From Bacillota bacterium (GTDB lineage Bacteria; Bacillota; Clostridia; Lachnospirales; Lachnospiraceae), in the NCBI GenBank assembly GCA_023435645.1, contig JAEYRK010000024.1, positions 1 through 17,326 on the forward strand: a stretch of 17,326 nt of DNA, written 5' to 3'. Of the stretch, positions 13,818 to 17,326 are shown piece by piece. A program made the position numbers and the translations under genes. The notes beneath the pieces are model-generated. The model ran no database searches, was not told where the DNA came from, and saw only the letters and a list, made by a program, of their open reading frames with translations. The stretch's first letter is position 1, and every line of letters starts with the position of its first letter.

Positions 13818-15695
13818 ATGAAAGAATACCTGCAGAAACTTGTTTTAGCTGAGGAAGTTATGAATGTTTTATCCGGAAGCAAGAAATTAGTGTTTCCAAA
13901 GACCAGAGAGGAGCTGCTTAGTCTCTCCTTTGGCAATGAGGGTAATGTAAGCTTCGACGTGGAATATGAGGTCGAAGGAAGGGGTATCGTTAAGGAAGTA
14001 AATGTAATTCGTTGTAAAAACGGTGCCGCTGTGAACTATATGGAGGATTATATGAGACGGCGCGATCCTGACAGCCTGATCATCGGAGATCAGCTGGATA
14101 CAGATAAGCCTCGTTTTAAGGATATCTACAAGAAGGAATTTGAACCACTGCGCCAAAGAACCTTCGCATGGCTGAAGGATCAGGAGCTTATTGTACTTCC
14201 CTTTAAGTCCGGCAGCTATGAATATGGTTATGATTCCTTGTTAATTGCTCCCCTGAATGCCGCCTTCTTTGCCTGCGGCCTTGCTGATCTGCAAGGCTTC
14301 TTAAGTATTGATGCGGTTCCGGAGGGCTTTCACCCAAGGGCTATCGTTTATCTTGCACCACCCTTCCGTCATACGGATTTTGACGGAAAGCAGGTTGTTG
14401 TCCATAACAGACTAGAGAAGGTCCATGAGGTATTTTCCTATAACCTCTATCCCGGTCCCAGTGCGAAGAAGGGAATCTATGGTGTATTACTAAACATAGG
14501 TGAGCAGGAGGGCTGGCTGACAGCCCATGCATCAACCGTTAAGGTAATCACTCCCTATGATAATGAAATTGTAATTATGCATGAAGGAGCTTCCGGCGGT
14601 GGTAAGAGCGAAATGATTGAGCCCGCCCATAAGGCTGCTGACGGTCGATTGGTTCTCGGTGAAAATCTGTCCACCGGTGAAAAATACTATCTTGAGTTGA
14701 ACGAATCCTGTGAGCTTCGTCCAGTAACGGATGATATGGCACTCTGTCACCCGAAGGTGCAAAATGACAGCAAGAAGCTGGTAGTTCAGGATGCGGAAAG
14801 CGGTTGGTTCTTAAGGCTTGATAATATCACCAGCTATGGCTCCTCTCCTCAGTATGAGAAGATCTTCACACAGCCGAAGGAGCCCCTGGTCTTCTTAAAT
14901 ATCCAAGCCATACCAAATGCAACCTGTCTTGTTTGGGAGCATACATTGGATTCCAATGGAAAGCCCTGCCCCAATCCGAGAGCGATTCTTCCGAGAAGGC
15001 TTGTTCCCGATATCGTAAGTGAACCGGTTGAGGTTGATGTAAGAAGCTTTGGTGTAAGGACACCGCCCTGCACTAAGGAGAATCCTTCCTATGGTATCCT
15101 GGGCATGTTTCATATTCTCCCTCCCGCTCTTGCCTGGTTATGGAGACTGGTTGCACCCAGAGGCTTCAATAATCCCAGTATCGTAAGCTCCAAGGGCATG
15201 ATCAGTGAGGGAGTAGGCTCCTATTGGCCCTTTGCAACCGGTAAGATGGTGAAGCAGGCCAACCTCCTTTTGGAACAGATCGTGCGTTCCTCCAGCACCC
15301 GTTATGTTCTGATCCCGAATCAGCATATTGGTGTTTATAAGGTAAGCTTTAACCCACAGTGGGTTGCAAGAGAATATATCGCCAGACGTGGTAGCGCTAA
15401 ATTCAAGCCGGAGCATCTGAAGGAGGCTCGTTGTACTCTCCTGGGATACGGACTCGAATCCTTAAAGGTGGATGGTCAGTATATCCGTAGGGCCTTCCTG
15501 CAACCGGAACGTCAACAGGAGGTCGGCACAGAAGGCTATGATGCCGGAGCTCGGATTTTGGTTGATTTCTTTAAGCGAGAGGTAGAGAAATTTAATACCC
15601 CTGACCTTAATCCCTTAGGAAAGCAGATTATCGAATGCCTGCTACGGGATGCACCTCTTCAGGACTATATTGATCTGATCCCTATGAGATATTAA
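13818..15695 (+). CDS. DUF4914-like protein with PEP-carboxykinase/HPr-kinase-type P-loop, function unknown
   Basis: 625 residues, cytosolic. I do not know a function. A Walker A motif GASGGGKS lies at residues 257-264 (about 14586-14609), followed by a kinase-2-like TDD at 304-306. The PEP carboxykinase / HPr kinase fold has a similar GxSGxGKS loop and a downstream Asp pair. Other blocks recall PEPCK: PNPRAILPRRLVP (385-397), in the manner of the NTR/YP region, and SEGVGSYWPFATGK (463-476), in the manner of its WPGFG motif. The family appears to be DUF4914, recalled rather than searched. ATG with AAAGGAG 7 nt upstream; 85 nt after purE with no clear terminator between, so co-transcription is possible. 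It may be a nucleotide-dependent kinase or carboxykinase-like enzyme. Confidence 0.85.
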   Translation: MKEYLQKLVLAEEVMNVLSGSKKLVFPKTREELLSLSFGNEGNVSFDVEYEVEGRGIVKEVNVIRCKNGAAVNYMEDYMRRRDPDSLIIGDQLDTDKPRFKDIYKKEFEPLRQRTFAWLKDQELIVLPFKSGSYEYGYDSLLIAPLNAAFFACGLADLQGFLSIDAVPEGFHPRAIVYLAPPFRHTDFDGKQVVVHNRLEKVHEVFSYNLYPGPSAKKGIYGVLLNIGEQEGWLTAHASTVKVITPYDNEIVIMHEGASGGGKSEMIEPAHKAADGRLVLGENLSTGEKYYLELNESCELRPVTDDMALCHPKVQNDSKKLVVQDAESGWFLRLDNITSYGSSPQYEKIFTQPKEPLVFLNIQAIPNATCLVWEHTLDSNGKPCPNPRAILPRRLVPDIVSEPVEVDVRSFGVRTPPCTKENPSYGILGMFHILPPALAWLWRLVAPRGFNNPSIVSSKGMISEGVGSYWPFATGKMVKQANLLLEQIVRSSSTRYVLIPNQHIGVYKVSFNPQWVAREYIARRGSAKFKPEHLKEARCTLLGYGLESLKVDGQYIRRAFLQPERQQEVGTEGYDAGARILVDFFKREVEKFNTPDLNPLGKQIIECLLRDAPLQDYIDLIPMRY

Positions 15696-15718
15696 ATTTA
15701 GGCCGAAAGATAAAGTAA

Positions 15719-15758
15719 AATGCCCCCTAGTACCTTGTTCAAGGTTCTACGGGGCATT
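15719..15758 (-). terminator. Hairpin terminator between convergent genes
   Basis: AATGCCCC and GGGGCATT enclose an inner CCTTG/AAGG stem. On the minus strand it follows the MFS stop codon by about 12 nt and is followed by UUUUACUUUA, a fair intrinsic terminator. On the plus strand it follows the DUF4914-like gene by about 23 nt but lacks a U-run, so it may work less well in that direction. Confidence 0.8.
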
Positions 15759-15770
15759 AATGATATAAAT

Positions 15771-17024
15771 TCATTCAGTAGGTTCTGCTAAGCTCTTCTC
15801 CTCTTCCTTGGGCTTGGGCCTTCCTGCCTCCAGCATAACCTTACTTTTTATTAAATAGAAACTGGGTAGGATAATCAATAAACCGGTTGCCATGAGTATC
15901 CACTCCAGCTTAATCAAATCAGCCATCGGACCGAAAATAAGCATACCCACGGGCATCATAACGGACTGAAGCATGCTGATTATAGAGAACACCCTTCCCA
16001 TATACTCTCCATCAACCCTCTCCTGAAGCATGACAATGGTCGGGGTATTCCAAAACGGTAACCCGGCACCAATCAAAGTCATTAGGGCAAGATAGATCCA
16101 GAAAACAGGAATGATTCCAAGGGCTATGGTTCCTATCCCCATCCAAGCACCGGCCAGAGCTATGGAATGGGCTCTATTCTTGAAGCCACCCCAGCCTGCC
16201 ATGATGAAACCACCTAAAATCATACCTACCGAGAAGGTGATTTCAATTGCTGTCTGTCGCCATACCTCGTCTCCGAAGCTGATGGCCACCTGTAAGGGGG
16301 AAAGAAAAGCAACCGGAGTAATCAAAATGTAATAATAGGCCAGCATTAACAGTAGTCTCTTCACAAAAAGATGTTTTCTGATATAGTGAATGCCTTGCTT
16401 CATATCCTGAAAATATTGTATCTTCTGATTGACATCCACATTTTTATGATCCGGGATACGGATGAACAGCAGCATAATCACCACAGCCAATGCTGCTGTA
16501 ACAACATCTACAAAGAAAACAATCTGGATCGTTGCTATGGATAAGAGTACCCCGCTTAATATTGGGGCGAAAATCTGAAGCATGGAATGAATGCTCTGAT
16601 TGAGCGCATTGATTCTGGTTAGCTTATCCTCGGGAACCAGCTGGGGAACTACGGCCATTACCGCTGGACTCTGGATCCCCTGTCCCAAGGCCCGGATGGC
16701 TGAAACCACAAAGAGGGGCCATAGGCGATCCGTTCCGGTTGAGAAAACCACTGCTACCACCAGAGTTGCCAAAGCGATCAAGGAATCCGCAGCAATGATC
16801 AGTTTTTTTCTGTTATAACGGTCAGCCCAGACACCGGCGAATGGCGCTACCAGCAGTGTCGGTAGGAAACCACAGATGATGGAGATCGTCATCATGATAC
16901 CGGATTTGGTTGATAGGGTGATATACCAGGTAATCGCATACTGCACCAAGGAGGATCCAAATAAAGAGATGGATTGCCCTGCGATAAAAAGTACTACATT
17001 CTTTTTCCAATTCTGTTTCATCAT
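15771..17024 (-). CDS. MFS transporter, drug-exporter-like (DHA3 / MefA type)
   Basis: 417 residues with about 12 hydrophobic segments. The motif A loop GVWADRYNRKKLI lies at 64-76 between the second and third membrane segments, and SIRALGQGIQSPA follows in TM4. The C-terminus is a short charged tail (KPKEEEKS). The family resembles the MFS_3/DHA3 group that includes macrolide and enterobactin exporters; the substrate cannot be assigned. Two adjacent ATG codons (17024 and 17021) follow GAGGTG; the second is better spaced. Monocistronic, with a promoter at 17135-17163 and a terminator at 15719-15758. Confidence 0.93.
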   Translation of the reverse strand: MMKQNWKKNVVLFIAGQSISLFGSSLVQYAITWYITLSTKSGIMMTISIICGFLPTLLVAPFAGVWADRYNRKKLIIAADSLIALATLVVAVVFSTGTDRLWPLFVVSAIRALGQGIQSPAVMAVVPQLVPEDKLTRINALNQSIHSMLQIFAPILSGVLLSIATIQIVFFVDVVTAALAVVIMLLFIRIPDHKNVDVNQKIQYFQDMKQGIHYIRKHLFVKRLLLMLAYYYILITPVAFLSPLQVAISFGDEVWRQTAIEITFSVGMILGGFIMAGWGGFKNRAHSIALAGAWMGIGTIALGIIPVFWIYLALMTLIGAGLPFWNTPTIVMLQERVDGEYMGRVFSIISMLQSVMMPVGMLIFGPMADLIKLEWILMATGLLIILPSFYLIKSKVMLEAGRPKPKEEEKSLAEPTE

Positions 17025-17092
17025 TACACCTCATAACTTCTTCTTTTGTTCTGCCCTGAAGCTTCTCAGCTTTGCCTTCCTATAAGTCTCAT

Positions 17093-17102
17093 GTCAATTG
17101 AC
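17093..17102. promoter_or_regulatory. Palindrome in the MFS gene leader, possible operator
   Basis: GTCAATTGAC is a perfect 10-bp palindrome lying about 30 nt downstream of the MFS promoter -10 and 70 nt before the start codon. It is in the right place for a repressor of an exporter gene. No regulator gene is seen beside it. Confidence 0.3.
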
Positions 17103-17134
17103 TGACTAGACCATGCTATGAAAGTAATTATTTA

Positions 17135-17163
17135 ATTATATCCTGTAGTCACATTTCATGCAA
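17135..17163 (-). promoter_or_regulatory. Promoter of the MFS transporter gene
   Basis: Minus strand: -35 TTGCAT (17163-17158, 4 of 6), 17-bp spacer, -10 TATAAT (17140-17135, perfect). The leader would be about 100 nt. Confidence 0.6.
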
Positions 17164-17243
17164 GGTATATTACGGGAAATTTGTTAAAATGAGGGTAATC
17201 ATAGATTGAAAAGTTAAATTCCACCCCTTCTATCCCTTGATGC

Positions 17244-17289
17244 GGAAATAACTATTTCAAAAGTAAAAGTGGAAGTAACTCTTTCAAAA
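17244..17289. repeat. Two direct repeats at the right edge, possible IS terminus
   Basis: GGAA-A-TAACT-A-TTTCAAAA at 17244-17262 and GGAA-G-TAACT-C-TTTCAAAA at 17271-17289: 17 of 19 bases identical, 27 bp apart. The stretch begins with TG at 17241. Multiple short repeats at a TG-starting end are typical of IS21-family elements; no transposase is inside the window. A GGGAGGTA at the last bases (17319-17326) could be a ribosome binding site for a plus-strand gene beyond the edge. Confidence 0.5.
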
Positions 17290-17326
17290 AGTTATGATGT
17301 TTATGGTGGCGCCTCTTTGGGAGGTA

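Overview
The window looks like chromosomal DNA of an anaerobic Firmicute of class Clostridia, most likely a Lachnospiraceae relative. The grounds are moderate GC, strong GGAGG-type ribosome binding sites, a T-box controlled trp operon, a stand-alone MpsC-like protein and a DUF4914-like P-loop protein. The species assignment is inference. No rRNA, tRNA, CRISPR array or prophage was seen.

Left edge (1-610): the N-terminal part of a MerR-family regulator runs off the window on the minus strand. Its own promoter has the over-long 19-bp spacer and central dyad typical of MerR-controlled promoters. A perfect 12-bp hairpin separates it from the end of the trp operon.

611-9845, minus strand: a complete tryptophan operon in the order promoter, T-box leader (specifier UGG = Trp), trpE, trpG, trpD, trpC, trpF, trpB, trpA, followed by a second trpD-like and a second trpC-like gene. 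The first seven genes convert chorismate to tryptophan. Charged/uncharged tRNA-Trp is sensed at the leader, and TrpE keeps the LLES motif of feedback-inhibited enzymes. The two distal paralogues are intact but carry substitutions at substrate-binding positions. They are the best candidates in the window for an undescribed activity.

9947-12433, minus strand: a membrane-anchored c-di-GMP protein (sensor domain, two PAS, GGDEF, HD-GYP) with all catalytic motifs intact. Its leader contains a terminator-like hairpin and a competing helix, suggesting attenuation.

12702-15695, plus strand: a stand-alone MpsC-like (DUF2294) protein with its own promoter and terminator, then purE (class I), then a 625-residue protein with a P-loop and PEP-carboxykinase-like features (DUF4914-like, function unknown).

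15771-17326: a minus-strand MFS drug-exporter-like transporter shares a hairpin terminator region with the DUF4914-like gene. Its upstream region has a promoter and a palindrome. The right edge carries a pair of near-identical direct repeats that resemble the terminus of an IS21-type element.
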